Positions 33,481 to 46,856 are shown, numbered from the stretch's first letter. The stretch: 64,000 nucleotides of DNA from Isoetes taiwanensis (GCA_021234155.1 JAJEKV010000133.1:1751354-1815353); one strand, 5' to 3'. A program made the numbers and translations. Notes: generated from the letters alone by a model not told the origin.

Positions 33481-36136
33481 CCTTGCTTTGTTGCCTGATT
33501 TGATTGTTGGCAGCTAAGGGAGCCACCAATGCTTACTTAGTAGCGCCCATCGAAAGACAGAGTGCGACATATGGCCATGGCAAAATCTGGAGTAAGCAAA
33601 TTTGATAAGCAACCTTGCGGAACCTAAATGCCCAAAAATATTCATATGTTTATAACTAAACATCGTCACAATGAAGAAGTTGCATATGTGCATCATGGCA
33701 TAGATTTTTTTGTCCGCAAGGTATTTATAATAGATGATTTACTAACATTTGGGTAGCCAATGAATCCAACGTTTATAAACTTTGCAAACCGCCTTAAAAA
33801 TCGGATAAAAGAACCCGGAGAAGATAAGAAGATAAGATGAGACCAAATGATGCAACCCAAAGAGGCATTGCTAGTAGTGACAATATTACCTTGCCAAAAC
33901 GGATCATAACACTAGTATGAAATGCAAGTGTGGGATATTCCCATGAAAGAACATGGAGCCACCGTTAATTAGTCGCCCATGATGGCACAGGTCACACTAC
34001 ACAAATGAGCGTAAACAAAATGAGGGTTTCATTTTAAGACGTAACTATTTGAGATCAACCTTACCTTGTACGATAAGAATATAAGATGCTTGTGTTTGCA
34101 ATTTTTCGTGTAAATGCTTTTCAAAGCGGAAGCATCGAAGTACCTTGAGGGTCGACGCATCTAACACCTACATAGTTCCAACTTGCATTACGCCATGCAT
34201 AACCAAAACATAGCATGCCGGGATTAAATTTAGATGAAAGTGAAAGTTCTAGATTGTTTGCATAGTAAAGCTAAGAGAACAACTTCAAACGAACCCGATT
34301 ATAAAGCTCTCCCCATACTCTCTTTCTTTGGCCTTTGTCAAACATGGTATGCCTCTCGAGTCTTGTAAACCTTCATCATTTCCTAGTTGCTCTCCCGGAT
34401 TGATTAAAGCTTCACGAATGCACATCATCAAACCGATCGGGGAACCATGGAATATGCTAATTTTCAAAATCAAAGTTCACCGTAGCTTACAAATTCTCAC
34501 AATAACAATAAGAAACCTCCATGCTTTTGCCGCCTCTGAGTCTTAAGAAGACAAAAACGTAATATAGAAAAAAAGATCGGAATGAACATTAAGAATTGTA
34601 CCATTGATTGCATTCATAGCATCTATGTTACATATCGGGAAGCAAAGATGTCGAGAATGCATGTACTATGAACATTTTAAATTCAAGTAATATTCATATC
34701 ACGGGTAGGTTGGACGGTACCTATCACCGTCGGCATGGCCACGAACTCAAATACTATTGAAAAGAGTTTTCATAAAATACTCTATCAAATGATAAGGAGA
34801 GTTGGCCCTCTTTCTCATCCTGAGATGCACACGAGACAAAAATTAGAGAACCCTATGACTGGAAGGGCCCTTCCCGCTATTCTCTGCAGTATCACTTCTA
34901 TAACCTCGGGAACCATGGCCGGTTAGGGCGGTTTTGAACAAAGATCGACCGTAAAATGTGGGTGACCGCCAATTTACTTGTGGATGACCCGGTTTTAGCG
35001 GTTTTGGCATATGCGGGCATATCCTAGCATACACTCAGAATATACCAAAACCCCACATGAACAAGGGTTTGCCCCCCTAGGGGCAACCCAAAAACTAGTC
35101 AAAAGCACGTTTGATTACTTTGCATAGCAAATTGTAGGATGTGGTATGGGTAAGGACAAGAGCTATCAAGAATGCATGGAAAGACAAGAGCTATCTCAAT
35201 ATGTAATGGTTAATTGGACATTTGGAATAGATGGTATTCAAAGTATATTATTTGCTTGGGATTTGTCAATTTGTAGATTATTATGTCAATCTAGAAAGTT
35301 CGCGCTGTTGTGCAAGGAAAGCAAATTCAAACAAATTTAAAAGCATTCAGCATAATACAACACAGAACTTGCAAAGTTTAATAGTGAATTCAAAGAGGCA
35401 AATTAAAACAGATTTAAAAGATTGAAAGAGATTTGAAAGATCAAGTATTTTTGAACTTGGTCGCAACAGTGTTCAACATAATAGAAGTGTATATAAGTTG
35501 CACAGAGATATAGCACCAGCTGAACAAAAGTGTGAAAGATACCAGCTGACTGTAAAGAGCTTAAATCGAAACCATGATCAACGTTCAACCTCCTCAATGA
35601 ATATGAAATAAGAGAATCTGGATTATTTGTAAGTATGGACTGGAAGCAAAATAAGCAAAAAGAACCTGCACTAATAGGATCATAAGTATCTATACTCTTG
35701 GTTTTTGTGATTTACAGGCAAAAGTTTAAGATGAGGCTACTTGGAAACATTAGCCATCTTTCTGTTGCAACAGAGATCGTTGAAGTTGCACCATCTTTCT
35801 ATATTTTGGAGTGCTGAAAGGCACGAAAAAGATATATTCTGGAATTAAGAAGCTAGCATGTAGCCTGCACTTTAGTCTTCCCAATTTCGGATATTATACT
35901 ACAGTGCAATTTGAGAATCTAAGAAGTGCATTATTGAGAGAAGTGTGATACAAAAAACATAAGAGTATCATACCAGAAACACTTGTGACTTGCATGCACG
36001 ATTTGGGAAACCTGAGGCAACGCAATAATTTGCTAGAAATAGAATATGAATCAGTCACATGGAATGTAGAATCTTTCTAAAGGATTTTTGTAATAATAAG
36101 TAACCACAGCGAGGTTCTAGCAGTTGACCCACAAAC
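33481..36136. other. Intergenic DNA with one weak coding-like stretch
   Basis: Mostly AT-rich. 34285-34473 on the minus strand is open and protein-like (KAKEREYGESF) but unassigned. The 3' exons expected for the RLP4-like gene (last LRR, transmembrane anchor) should lie here, but I could not identify them. Confidence 0.35.
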
Positions 36137-38995
36137 ACTTTTTGCAGCTGTGGTCTGCCCAGGCTTTCTGGTATATGTCCAGTTAGGCTGTTAAATGATA
36201 GGTCACTGCCATCTCCCAACGGAGTTTAGTACAAGAACTGCAATTTTACTTCAGAGACAAACTTGCGCTTACACTATTTTCAGTGCATGACTTCCAAGCC
36301 CCTCCATAATGCTTCCCTGAATCTTATTATTACTGAAGTTCCTGCAAATTGGTTTTTACAGAAGCTCAGTCCTTCGAAACTCGAAATTTCATGCATTTAC
36401 ATCCAAGCCACACTAATTTACATTAGACTTTGAACCAATCCATCAGCTTCCCACATGTTCACAATTTGCTAAAGCAAACATGCATGTCTTTGAAGAGCAC
36501 AAAATAAGCTAAGCAAACATGTTTAAAAAAGAGATGCAATATCTAATTGAATTGAATGCGTTGCTCTATCCACTTCTTTAGCATACTTGTTCAAAGGCCC
36601 CTGCAAATCTATAACCTATTGCGAACAGTAACCTCACATGGCATAACTTATAGTGAGACATTGACCGGGTCTGCAACTGGACCGAATAATCGTAATCCTA
36701 GTGGGCATCTAAAGTCTCATGGGCAGTTTATTGCATGAGGCATATGTCGTGCAGAAGTAATATTCTTACAACGAGATCAGATGTCTTAATTCAATGATCT
36801 TTTCACTGATGGATCCTTTGAGGCCTTGTCCAGAAAGATCCCTGCAAAGGAAACACATTGAAATTTTGAATAAGCAGCTTATATACTTAGAAAATACCTG
36901 AAGCTTGGCTTTACTATAATATAAATTTCAAGTGAACATGAGAAAAGTCAAGTGAAAATAACATAAAAGCATACTGAAGGCAACATGATTAATCCAGGTG
37001 TGCTTGCAAAGATGGCATGCTGGCTGAGAAAGTGATTAATTATCATAGAATTCGTTTGATTTTAAGGAACTGCTGCCATTAGCTCTTTGGAATTTATCTG
37101 GCCAGTTACTTCAGGCTGCCATTAGTAAAACAAACCAGCTTGTACTTAAACAGCAACAGCATCAGCATCAAGTGAGTGCCATGTCCAATAAAAGAAACTG
37201 TTCAGAACCAGTTAAGAACAGGGGAGGAACCAAGCTCCTCGGACACGAACTTGAACTTCCACAATATAAAACCCTAGATGTATTTTATAGATAGAAAATT
37301 GAAAAGGATCCCACAACTGCTAGATGTTTTACCTTTCCTTGTAAAACCCATAACGCCCTATGTATCTAGTTATTAGCATAGGCTCTAACAATCAGAATGC
37401 GAGAATATAGACTCCAGCACGTTGTTGAATATGTCGTACAAGTGGGTAACAACAGGAATTTTATCGGCAGTCCCCATGCTACAGCTTACACCTTCCCAGG
37501 CATCCCAACCAGAAGGTGCACAAGGGTCCCCATTCCATCCCATTCTTTCAGGTATTTGTAGCGATTCCTTCAGTGCACGCAGCGAGAACTGGAACAATAG
37601 TTATCCACATTATTGGTCAGCACAATCATTGAGAGACAATATGTTATACTGAGTGCATTGCATGCTGTTCTAATCTCAAGTGTCTAACCTTCATTAGAGT
37701 CTGTTGTAAGGTCCATAAGAAGAAGTGCATAGTTCTCAATTGCACTGACTAATGGAGCTCCATGGCTTGGATTGAACGTGACATTTAGTGATGAACCTGA
37801 GAGATTCCGTGCTATATATTGTAGATCATATGCAGCATACTTTCCAACTGCTTTGCATATATCAATGTCATGGTACGCGATGATGCCATTTACAATAATG
37901 TCAAATACACGTTCACCAGGACCGTTTACTCTGGGATCTAATTCAGCAAAATGAAACCACAACATGTAGTCTAAGTTGGGATCAACCATGAAGAGATATT
38001 CAATGCTGCCAGGCATAGCTACTGAATGCGCTGTCTGATACAGTCGCTCAGGGAAGTAGTTTGGGTACAAGTTTGCATTCCTGATAGGATCCTTGGTTAC
38101 CAAGGTTGCACTATCTTGCAGATTGGAGCTAAATCTAACATCTGATTCCCAAGCACGATCTCCATGATCTATGTCATTACTTACTCCAGCTCCAAATGAT
38201 TTTGGGCCACCAGTAAGGCGACCATAGTTGACTAGAATATGCTTTCCTGTTGTGGTGGAACTATAAGAGTGTGGATCCACCTGAATAATTTCCAGTGCAC
38301 CTATAACTGGGGAATCTGTGGCAATGCTATAAAAGCAGATGCTTGCATCACCATCCTCAATAAATGCATAGAGGTCACTATATACACCATATTTTGCATC
38401 TGCATCAGACCAGGGATACCTCCAGCTGAAAACTATGGTCGCTTCAACAGACACATCAAAACTTGGAGGCCGTCTTCTATGGTTATAATTGTCATAAACA
38501 AAGAAGAACTTGATTAAGTATCTTCCATTGGGAACATCTACAATATAACAATTTTTTTTTCCAGTCGTTATGGGGAAGTAACGTAGAGAACGTTCTTGCA
38601 AGTGCACAAAGGCATCTGGTTCTGAAACCAGGGCACGTTCACCCCCTGTATAGAATATATCTGACACCCAACTCTGGTTATATTGATTTGTAAAATTCAC
38701 AGAACCTCCACAATCAATGCGGATTGACACATCTGAGCCAAAACCAAAAGCAGTGCATTATGCGAATGTCCGAAATTAAACAATTTGCTCCTTACCAGGA
38801 GAAGAAACAACTATGTGCATAAAAAGAAGCCTTACTGTATGGATAATCATTCAGCTGAGCTTGGAGCAGGGGTAACAGCGTCAAGGTTACCAGCAAGAGC
38901 TGGAAAAAGCGCCAATTATGTTGCGCTGAGAATATACAGAAACAGCCTATGTAATTAGAGAGCATCTGTTGGTGCAAAATTTGCATGCTGAACAT
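36137..38995 (-). CDS. RLP4: RLP4-like receptor protein: malectin-like domain plus LRRs, no kinase
   Basis: Exons on the minus strand: 38835-38995 (hydrophobic signal peptide, LLLVTLTLLPLLQA), 37689-38732 (di-malectin-like domain with IDCGGS, SGKKNCY-like TGKKNCY and VFSWRYPWSDAD), 37440-37588 (GWNGDPCAPSGWDAWEGVSC hinge), then LRR exons 36770-36841 (72 nt), 36273-36341 (69 nt) and 36137-36205 (69 nt). LRR exon lengths are multiples of 3 and phases agree. The signal and malectin exons join in phase. The domain order matches Arabidopsis RLP4, a kinase-less membrane protein. One oddity is that the malectin exon ends in phase 1 (donor GTTAGA at 37688) while the next exon's only acceptor gives phase 0. 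The last donor (GTTTGT) is weak and the transmembrane exon was not found. Confidence 0.75.
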
Positions 38996-39523
38996 ACCAA
39001 CTTGCTAAGTCCACAACCTTGATGTCTAGCAGCCACAATCACTGAAACAGTTCTATGACCTCTTATTAGAGCTTTTGTGATTATCCCTATTGATTAATAA
39101 TCAAGAGCACCGAGCAATCTAGTGTTGGCCATTGGGCACAAGCGCAAAACACAAATAAAGCAAGGATGGGCTAATAAACCAAAGGTGGAAGCCAACGTTA
39201 ACCGAAGAGGCATTACACTCAACCGAAGCCAACCATTAAGGATTTACAAGTAATCTCTCTGTGTTGTGTACTGATTACTCTGTCAATCCAATCCCTTCAC
39301 CAGAGCCTTGGTGCGATCAATCAAATTCACATCCCCTTTTGCATCCTTCTTCACTAAAGATCTACATTTTCTTCTACACTCCAAATCTCACAGCCTCTAG
39401 AGCCTACAAAATAAAGGTTTTTCCAAGCATTACTAGGCCATACAAAAGGATTATAAAGAAGAGATACCAGGGATATGATTCAACCAAGGAAACAATCAAA
39501 AGGTTTCTATTTGCCTTCCCTAG
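38996..39523. other. Intergenic DNA upstream of the RLP4-like gene
   Basis: This is the promoter side of the RLP4-like gene. A plus-strand frame of 107 codons at 39261-39584 has no recognisable domain. No clear TATA box was identified. Confidence 0.35.
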
Positions 39524-40748
39524 TCATTCAAGGAGGCTGAACGTTGTTGTAGAAGGGAAGGAAGACAACCAAATCATGAATTGACTGACAAGATTATATT
39601 TACTTTCGAAGAATACCTTAACCTCTTCATAGAGTTTCTTCTCCCATGCACAGAGCCTGTCAAGTGTAGCAGCATGGCTTCCCGTTAATCCACAATCGTC
39701 TGAGACCAGCTCATGGCTTGGAGATGAGGGTGCCTTGAACCAGAAAATCGCTTGCAAAACTCGTTTGGAATGAGAATCGTAAGCTGCAAGATAAACCCAT
39801 TGCGAATTTGGTATAGCATTTCCATAAACATGTGAAAACGGGCAAGAACTCTTTGTTCCTGGAGCTGAATGGGCGGTTCTACAGGTAAGCAAAACCCCCA
39901 AGTGCCCTCGTCATTAGAAGGCATAGGAGGAGGAGGGTTTGTGTTAGGAAGAGGAGAAGGGAGAATATCTAAAGGGTTTTGAGCCTCTTCATTCTCTGTG
40001 TAGTAGTCGATCTGCTTGCTGTTGGGGCTTGCCGGAGGAGAAAGCAGTTGGGTCCTTTCCTCGGACCCAAAAGACAGAGATGTTCCCTTTGAGGTCTGTG
40101 TTATGGGGTTGCGATGGCGGAGGCAAATATATAGCCGGAGGTGGAGGTGGGTGTATGGCTTCCGGCGTTGTGGGTGTGGATTGAGACTCTCCACACTCTG
40201 TCTCTCCAAATTTCCGTATATAAGAATGGCAGTTTACCAGGGAGGAATCCCTGCCGACGCGCGGAGCGCGGAGGCAGGGATGACTCCCTGCGAATCGGCA
40301 GTAAACTGCCATTCTTATAACGTGGATGCAACTTAGGTTGCATTCTGCCCTGAATGGAGGGTAAAAACTTCAGAATCGAGGGTAGAAAGCATCGGAATGA
40401 GAGGTAGATGGCCAGAATGAGAGGTAAATCGCCAGAATGAGAGGTAAATCCAAGTAATTTCAAGAACTGCCGCTGCTCTTCAGCTTCACAGAAGTTCCGG
40501 AATAGAACCTTAGCCAGATGGCGCAATGCCATTGGCGGATATGGCAGAATGCAACCTAAGTTGCATTTACGGAATGCAGAATCTTGATGCTTCAGAACAT
40601 GAACATATGCAGCATGGGCTCCTGCAAATTCTCTAGCTCCCGACTGAGGGAGAAGAAAGTCGAACAGAAACACGGATGGGAGAAGCAGTCGGTCCTCTCT
40701 CTCTAACTGCCTTGAACACTTGGAATTTCCACGATTTTCCACAGCCAT
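39524..40748 (-). pseudogene. DUF630/DUF632 (APSR1-like) gene, broken and interrupted
   Basis: This is a remnant of the plant DUF630-DUF632 family (APSR1, NRL2 and relatives, linked to root and leaf development). The N-terminal helix AREFAGAHAAYVHVLKHQDSA (about 40640-40580) matches DUF630. After an insertion at 40212-40575, the frame resumes at FGETE, followed by a Pro-rich linker with PPPPPAIYLPPP and a TWGF motif (about 40210-39880). The DUF632 signature LDRLCAWEKKLYEEVK lies near 39640. Parts lie in three frames, most of DUF632 is missing and no ATG in DUF630 context remains. It is therefore a pseudogene, or possibly a heavily mis-read gene. Confidence 0.7.
40212..40575. mobile_element. 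Fold-back MITE-like insertion in the DUF630 gene
   Basis: The outermost inverted words are TTCCGTA (40212) and TACGGAA (about 40567). The left half, 40219-40320, is a long palindrome (TATAAGAATGGCAGTTTA against its inverse) with a GC-rich centre. The right half has a second inverted pair, TGCAACTTAGGTTGCATTC at 40326 and its inverse near 40546. Between the latter arms, AATGAGAGGTA(A/G)AT repeats three times. No protein is encoded. It interrupts DUF630 codons. Confidence 0.65.
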
Positions 40749-42189
40749 AGATGAAATCCAACGACGGAAACATCAGCCACCTGCACAAAAATCCCACCTG
40801 GCAGCAACGTGGACACTCTGAAATTGCTTCAAAGTGTCCACTTGCGTTTGTGCAAACGTGCTAAAAAAACAGATCCCAGAACTTGCATGTCTTGCAAGTA
40901 AGTTAATAAGTACAAGTTGGTCTGCAAGCTGGCAGTATGGAATTGCACAAAAGGAATGTCATGGAAGAGAAAGTACAACTATTGGATTGAAAACATTTCC
41001 CCTATTTCCATCAATCAGGAGCTGCATATTGTATATGCAGAAGGTTGTTTTTTGAAACCAATATTCATCACGTTGACAAGTCTGACAGCTCTGACCAATG
41101 AGTTGTTTGACTTGATTAAGTAGCATAAATGAGCAACTAGTGAGAAGATTCGTTGCCACTTTATCTGAAGATGTAGAACGTTGGAAAGAGTTTAAAGTGG
41201 AGGGCAAAAATGACCTAGGGCGGCGGCGGCCTACCGCTGCAGCAGATCTTTCCTGCGGGCGTTTATCGAAGAGCGCCTAAGCCGCCGCCGCTATTTCTAA
41301 TCCGTGGCTGCAGATCCTTAGACGGATTTCCTTCTTGTTTTGGTTCAGTTTGGTGCAGCAAGGGTGCAGCTCTGTAGTATGGCCGCCACTTACAATGCTT
41401 CTCTCTTAATGCAGCAAATCATGACTGGTAAGGATTTTTGCCCTGTGCTCTGCGACGTGATTTGAGGATAGTTAGGCAAAATACTAGTATTCATCCGCGG
41501 CTTCATAGAATTTGGGCGCCTTAGGGCCTTTGTGCTCAAGCTCATCCGCCTCTCTTTTTTCTTTGCAATGCTAGGCGTGGGCAATATCATAGCTTGTCCT
41601 TTGAGTTTTGGAGAATCGATATTTATACTTCCGGATTGTGTGAGTGTTTAAGCTTTGTTCGGGTTTGTGTTGCACTCAATGCAACATGAAGGCCATGTTC
41701 TTTATGGTTGAGTGCACCCATTGCGCCGTGTTCATATTAGGCAACTCTTCAAAATTGTTTTTGTATGATATGGTGCCAAGGCTTATGGTTTGTTTGTTAG
41801 GTATTGCCTACGAGCTGCCAAGCCAAACGCATACAATAAAGGTTATGCCTCTCTTAACGTGAAGTGGGTATAATGGTGTGGCCCGAAGTAGGTTTTGTGT
41901 TTCTTGGACGAAGAATAGGCCTGACCCCTTGAGCTGCAGAGATCTAGTGGGCGTGTTTGTGCATTGGTGGTTTGATGGAAGCATTTAGGCAAAGACCATG
42001 TGTCATCTTTTACACCGGAATGCGATCTAAATCTCCTAGTGTCATCCTTCCCCTTTCCCAAAGAAGGGGGTTGGGATCTATGGGTGAGAACAAGAATGGA
42101 CAATGCGGTAAGGAAGGGATCTAACGTGAAAGCTTTGGGCGGAGACTATAGCTTTCTTTATTGCTGCCGAGGGCATGTAGGTAGTTGTG
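40749..42189. other. Mixed intergenic DNA, no gene recognised
   Basis: Includes a GC-rich inverted repeat at 41219-41294 (GGCGGCGGCGG against CCGCCGCCGC). 41640-42190 has the composition of transposon-derived DNA and probably belongs to the retroposon ending at 42604. Confidence 0.4.
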
Positions 42190-42604
42190 GCCTATGTTGG
42201 TTGATGGAGGGGCAACATGGAGAGCGCATTTGACCACCCTCTAGGGGGTAGGCTTGGGGTGTATTGCATAGTTGGGAAGACGAAGTTCTCTCTTATAGTA
42301 CAACAATGCATGGTATCTCGCCAAGTTAACGCTGAGGAATGATGATTGCTCCCATACGACCTCCAACTACTAGCAGCATTTTGGTGGTGGAGCTCATGAT
42401 GGACACGATTCACAGCTTATTAGAGGGATCTCGAAATGTACTTTCATTGGAAAAGAAGGTTGTAATCTTTAGACCTCAATCTTGGAGTAAGATGGTGATG
42501 TGATAATTCTGCCTATCAGGCCTATTGTGGAGCCTATGTATTTACTTATTATTATCAATAAAAATATAAATATCTTGCCTACAAAAAAAAAAAAAAAAAG
42601 AGAG
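42190..42604 (+). mobile_element. 3' end of a poly(A)-tailed retroposon, copy 2
   Basis: The tail TTATTATCAATAAAAATATA with CTTGCC and a 17-base A run matches 6490-7085, as does GACCACCCTCTAGGGGGTAG further up. It is oriented on the plus strand. The 5' border is unknown. Confidence 0.55.
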
Positions 42605-42790
42605 AGACAAAATGAGTTAGGGGATTGTGGTAGGTTATATGCAATAGCATAATTCCTATGCTTGCCTCCTGGAGACTTGCACCAAGGAGAATAACGTATC
42701 AAAACCCAAATGGGTCCATTGATAATATTGCAAAAGGTGCTTCAGAGGTAGATATTTTCTGAAGTAATATGCTATTGAACATGGCTAAAA

Positions 42791-42895
42791 AATAATGTCT
42801 TTACATGGGCAATAGTTATATCTGGATGCCTCATGCATGAAAAACCCAGAGCTGCATTTGAGCTCTTTGAACAAATGCAGTTCGAGGATCTATAG
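42791..42895 (+). pseudogene. PPR repeat fragment
   Basis: The frame NNVFTWAIVISGCLMHEKP continues through AFELFEQMQFEDL to a stop at 42893-42895. This is one complete PPR motif with the standard FTW...ISG and ELFEQM blocks. The rest of the gene is absent. Confidence 0.6.
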
Positions 42896-43106
42896 GCAAG
42901 TTATTGCAGTTGCTCAAATTTCATTAGTTACAAGGTCAGATCTTCAACTCTACAACTAGGGCGAATCGATAAACCAAAGGAAAAATTGGTAATGAAATTA
43001 TCTGAAACTCTAAAGTACAAGGTTGATTGGTTGCATGCCATTTTTCAACTATTTGAAAAACTACTCAATGCAAAAACACTATGCACCTGTAGAGGAATAT
43101 AATCAT

Positions 43107-45308
43107 GAATATGTAGCAAAATAACAGGGGGTTCCAGGGGGATTTGATATAGATATAATTCTTGAAACCATAGACCATATCCCTAAAACAATTCAATGGG
43201 TTATTATAAAAAAAAACATAGATTTAAGATAAAAATAGTCACATTAGCTCTTGGGTTAGATTGGTTAAAGTAGTCTTATTAGGACATTGAGTTATTTTTA
43301 ATAGAGGTTCGAATCCTCAGGTATTTCATATTCAAAAACTTAAGCAAACCGTGATAGAGGCTTCGATATACCATCAAAACCTTAGGCAAACTCAGATTCG
43401 ACATCTTAAAATCATAGGCCCCCAATCATAATTGAGCATAATCGAAACGAGAGGTGTCCGAGGCTCCAACATATAGTGCGGGCCGAGGATTGACAGATCC
43501 AAACGACTGTGGTAGTCCGGGGTGCATCTCGCTTAGGACATTGAGTTATTTTGGTAGAGGTTCAATCCCTCGTATTTCATATTCAAAAACTTAAGCAAAA
43601 CCGTATAGAGACTCGATATACCATCAAAACCTTAGGCAAACTTCGTGATTCGACATCTTAAAATCATAGGCGCCCCCAATCATAATTGAGCATATTCAAA
43701 ACAGAGGTGTCCAGAGGCTCAACATATAGTCCGGGCGTAGGATCAAGATCGGACTAATCGCGTGGTAGTCCGGTGCATCTCGTTTTAGAATATGTAGCAA
43801 AATAACAGGGGGTTCGAGGGGATTTGATATAGATATAATTCTTGAAACCATAGACCATATCCTAAAAACAATTCAATGGGTTATTATAAAGAAAAACATA
43901 GATTTAAGATAAAAAATAGTCACATTAGCTCACTTTGGGTTAGATTGGTTAAAGTAGTCTTATTAGGACATTGAGTTATTTTGGTAGAGGTCGGGGAATC
44001 CCCGTATTTCATATTCAAAAAACTTAAGCAAAACCGTATAGAGACTCGATATACCATCAAAACCTTAGGCAAACTCGTATTCGACATCTTAAAATCATAG
44101 GCGTCCCCAATCATAATTGAGCATAATCGAAACGAGAGGTGTCCAGAGGCTCCAACATATAGTCTGGGCCGTAGGATTGACAGATCCGACGACTGTGGTA
44201 GTCCAGGGTGCATCTCGTTTAGAATATGTAGCAAAATAACAGGGGGTTCCAGGGGGATTTGATATAGATATAATTCATATCCCTAAAACAATTCAATGGG
44301 TTATTATAAAAAAAAACATAGATTTAAGATAAAAAATAGTCACATTAGCTCACTGGTTAGATTGGTTAAAGTAGTCTTATTAGGACATTGAGTTATTTTG
44401 GTAGAGGTTCGAATCCCCGTATTTCATATTCAAAAAACTTAAGCAAACCATTATAGAGACTTCGATATACCATCAAAACCTTAGGCAAACTCTCATTATT
44501 CGACATCTTAAAATCATAGGCGTCCCCAATCATAATTGAGCATAATCGAAACGAGAGGTGTCCAGAGGCTCCAACATATAGTCTGGGCCGTAGGATTGAC
44601 AGATCCGACGACTGTGGTAGTCCAGGGTGCATCTCGTTTAGGACATTGAGTTATTTTGGTAGAGGTTCGAATCCCCGTATTTCATATTCAAAAAACTTAA
44701 GCAAAACCGTATAGAGACTCGATATACCATCAAAACCTTAGGCAAACTCGTATTCGACATCTTAAAATCATAGGCGTCCCCAATCATAATTGAGCATAAT
44801 CGAAACGAGAGGTGTCCAGAGGCTCCAACATATAGTCTGGGCCGTAGGATTGACAGATCCGACGACTGTGGTAGTCCAGGGTGCATCTCGTTTAGAATAT
44901 GTAGCAAAATCTGAGGGTTTGGGGTGCATCTCGTTTAGAATATGTAGCAAAATAACGGGGGGTTCCGGGGATTTGATATAGATATAATTCTTGAAACCAT
45001 AGACCATATCCCTAAAACAATTCAATGGGTTATTATAAAAAAAACATAGATTTAAGATAAAAAATAGTCACATTAGCTCACCGGGTTAGATTTTAAAGTA
45101 GTCTTATTAGGACATTGAGTTATTTTGGTAGAGGTTCAATCCTCGTGATTTCATATTCAAAAAACTTAAGCAAAACCGTATAGAGACTCGATATACCATC
45201 AAAACCTTAGGCAAATCTCGTGTTCGACATCTAAAAAATTAAGCGTCCCCAATCATAATTGAGCATAATCGAAACGAGAGGTGTCCAGAGGCTCCAACAT
45301 ATAGTCTA
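43107..45308 (+). repeat. Tandem satellite with tRNA-like Pol III promoter in the unit
   Basis: The full unit is about 420-430 bases and appears at 43107-43532, 43787-44219, 44220-44638 and, truncated, 44931-45308. Shortened units of about 255 bases (43533-43786 and 44639-44894) start at AGGACATTGAG. They look like deletions across a shared TTAG. In each full unit TAGCTCACTGGGTTAGA (box A-like) is followed some 45-55 bases later by GGTTCGAATCC or a mutated form (box B consensus). The unit thus contains a tRNA-derived promoter, as in SINEs. A complete cloverleaf could not be built, because the acceptor stem does not pair. Minus-strand frames across the array are artefacts. Confidence 0.8.
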
Positions 45309-46856
45309 GCGAGTAAATGTTGTGGTAATTTTGAATGTTTTGCAATTCATAATATGGTCCACAACCTTTCAGGTTTAGTGCATTGAAATCATAAATGGCT
45401 TCATAGTATAATGCAATAGTTTCTTAATATCGTTTTAACATTGCTTTAATCTGGTTGAGGCTATAAATCACTAGTGTTTTGTTGTTCAAAGCGTTTCAAG
45501 TTAGTCTATTAACACCTCATGATATTATAGCTGTATATAATGGTTTATTTCAGAAATCATCAACATTTTTTCATTCAATGTGTTATGTTGTTCAAAAGTT
45601 CAAAACAATCCAAGCTAGGTTAGTTAATACCTGATTATATTATAGCTTCATATGTAGTGGTTTATATTATAGCTTCATATGTAGTGGTTCATAATCTTAC
45701 GTGGCATTCATATTCCATTCATAATCTGATGTGGCATGTATATTGCAATTCACATACATCATCAATTCTTTTCCATTCAGATTTCATAGTCTGACGCAGC
45801 ATGCATATTGCAATTCAAATACATCAAAGCAATCAACATACATCAAATTCCACAATTTAGGGCCAAAGAAATCGAACCTCAGATCCACCATAACCAAGAT
45901 CTAGCGACATGGCACAATATTCTCCTCTCCCGACCAACGTTATATCAAAAGGGAATTATGCATTGCATTTAAAGTTGGAAACTAGAGCAGCAATTGAAAT
46001 TATAAAGGAGGTTTGAGCATATTGATTTTAAAATGCAAGTTAAGGCACCTAGAGCATCAATTGAATAGTAAGAAAAATCCAAGTTGTTCTATCGTGGTAC
46101 AATCAAGGCTAACTAGCAAAAGGCAAAAGAACAAGTAATTAGGTAAATGTCAAAACTTGGAAAATAAATGGATGGAATGCAAAGCTAAAATGATTCATTT
46201 GGCTTTAGCGTTAACACAAAATTTACGGCTGTTAGAACTCACTATGGATGTAAATTATGTGGGGAGAAAAGCACTTCTTCTGGGAATGCAACTACGCCAA
46301 GAAAATCTGCAACATTGTAAGCAATCTATTTCAAAGGGCTAATTTAATACGGAGTTTGCACTTTCTAGTTACAGTGTTCTAATCATTGTGCTAAGAAACA
46401 ACTCAAATGAATGTAACTTGTGAATTTCAACTCCGATTTAGATGAATTTGATCTTGTTGGAAAGATCCTACCTTAATCTATAATATTCTTGAAGAGAAAT
46501 TTTGAATTTGAGGAGACATAAGAACTCTATTACTATATTTACAAAAATCCTCTTTATTTGGAGGGTATTTTTGGAATATTTACAAACTTTAAGGCCAAAA
46601 CCATATTCTTAGCATCATGAGGGAATATTTCCATTATTTTTATTTGCATAGATCAATATATGAGCCAAAAACCATATTCTTAGCATCATGAGTCTTAGAC
46701 ATGGTTAAGTGATCTTTGACTTGTATCATAATTCATTAACCAGTATTAATAAACCACTATGGCACACAACATTTATAATGTTAAAATCATCTCTCAATAT
46801 GCAAGTAGTCTTAGCAAACCACGTTAAAAAACCATATTATCCACCACTATATTCGT
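45309..46856. other. AT-rich DNA with short local duplications
   Basis: No gene recognised. ATTATAGCTTCATATGTAGT is duplicated in tandem near 45638-45690. ACCATATTCTTAGCATCATG is duplicated 68 bases apart near 46602 and 46670. Confidence 0.45.

Noticed and set aside
41219-41294. GC-rich inverted repeat as a terminator or regulatory hairpin
   Set aside because: A simple GGC/GCC triplet repeat pair with no gene context; not enough to assign a function.
43240-43330. Functional tRNA gene in the tandem array
   Set aside because: Box A and box B are present, but the acceptor stem does not pair, the T stem has mismatches and no good anticodon arm can be drawn.
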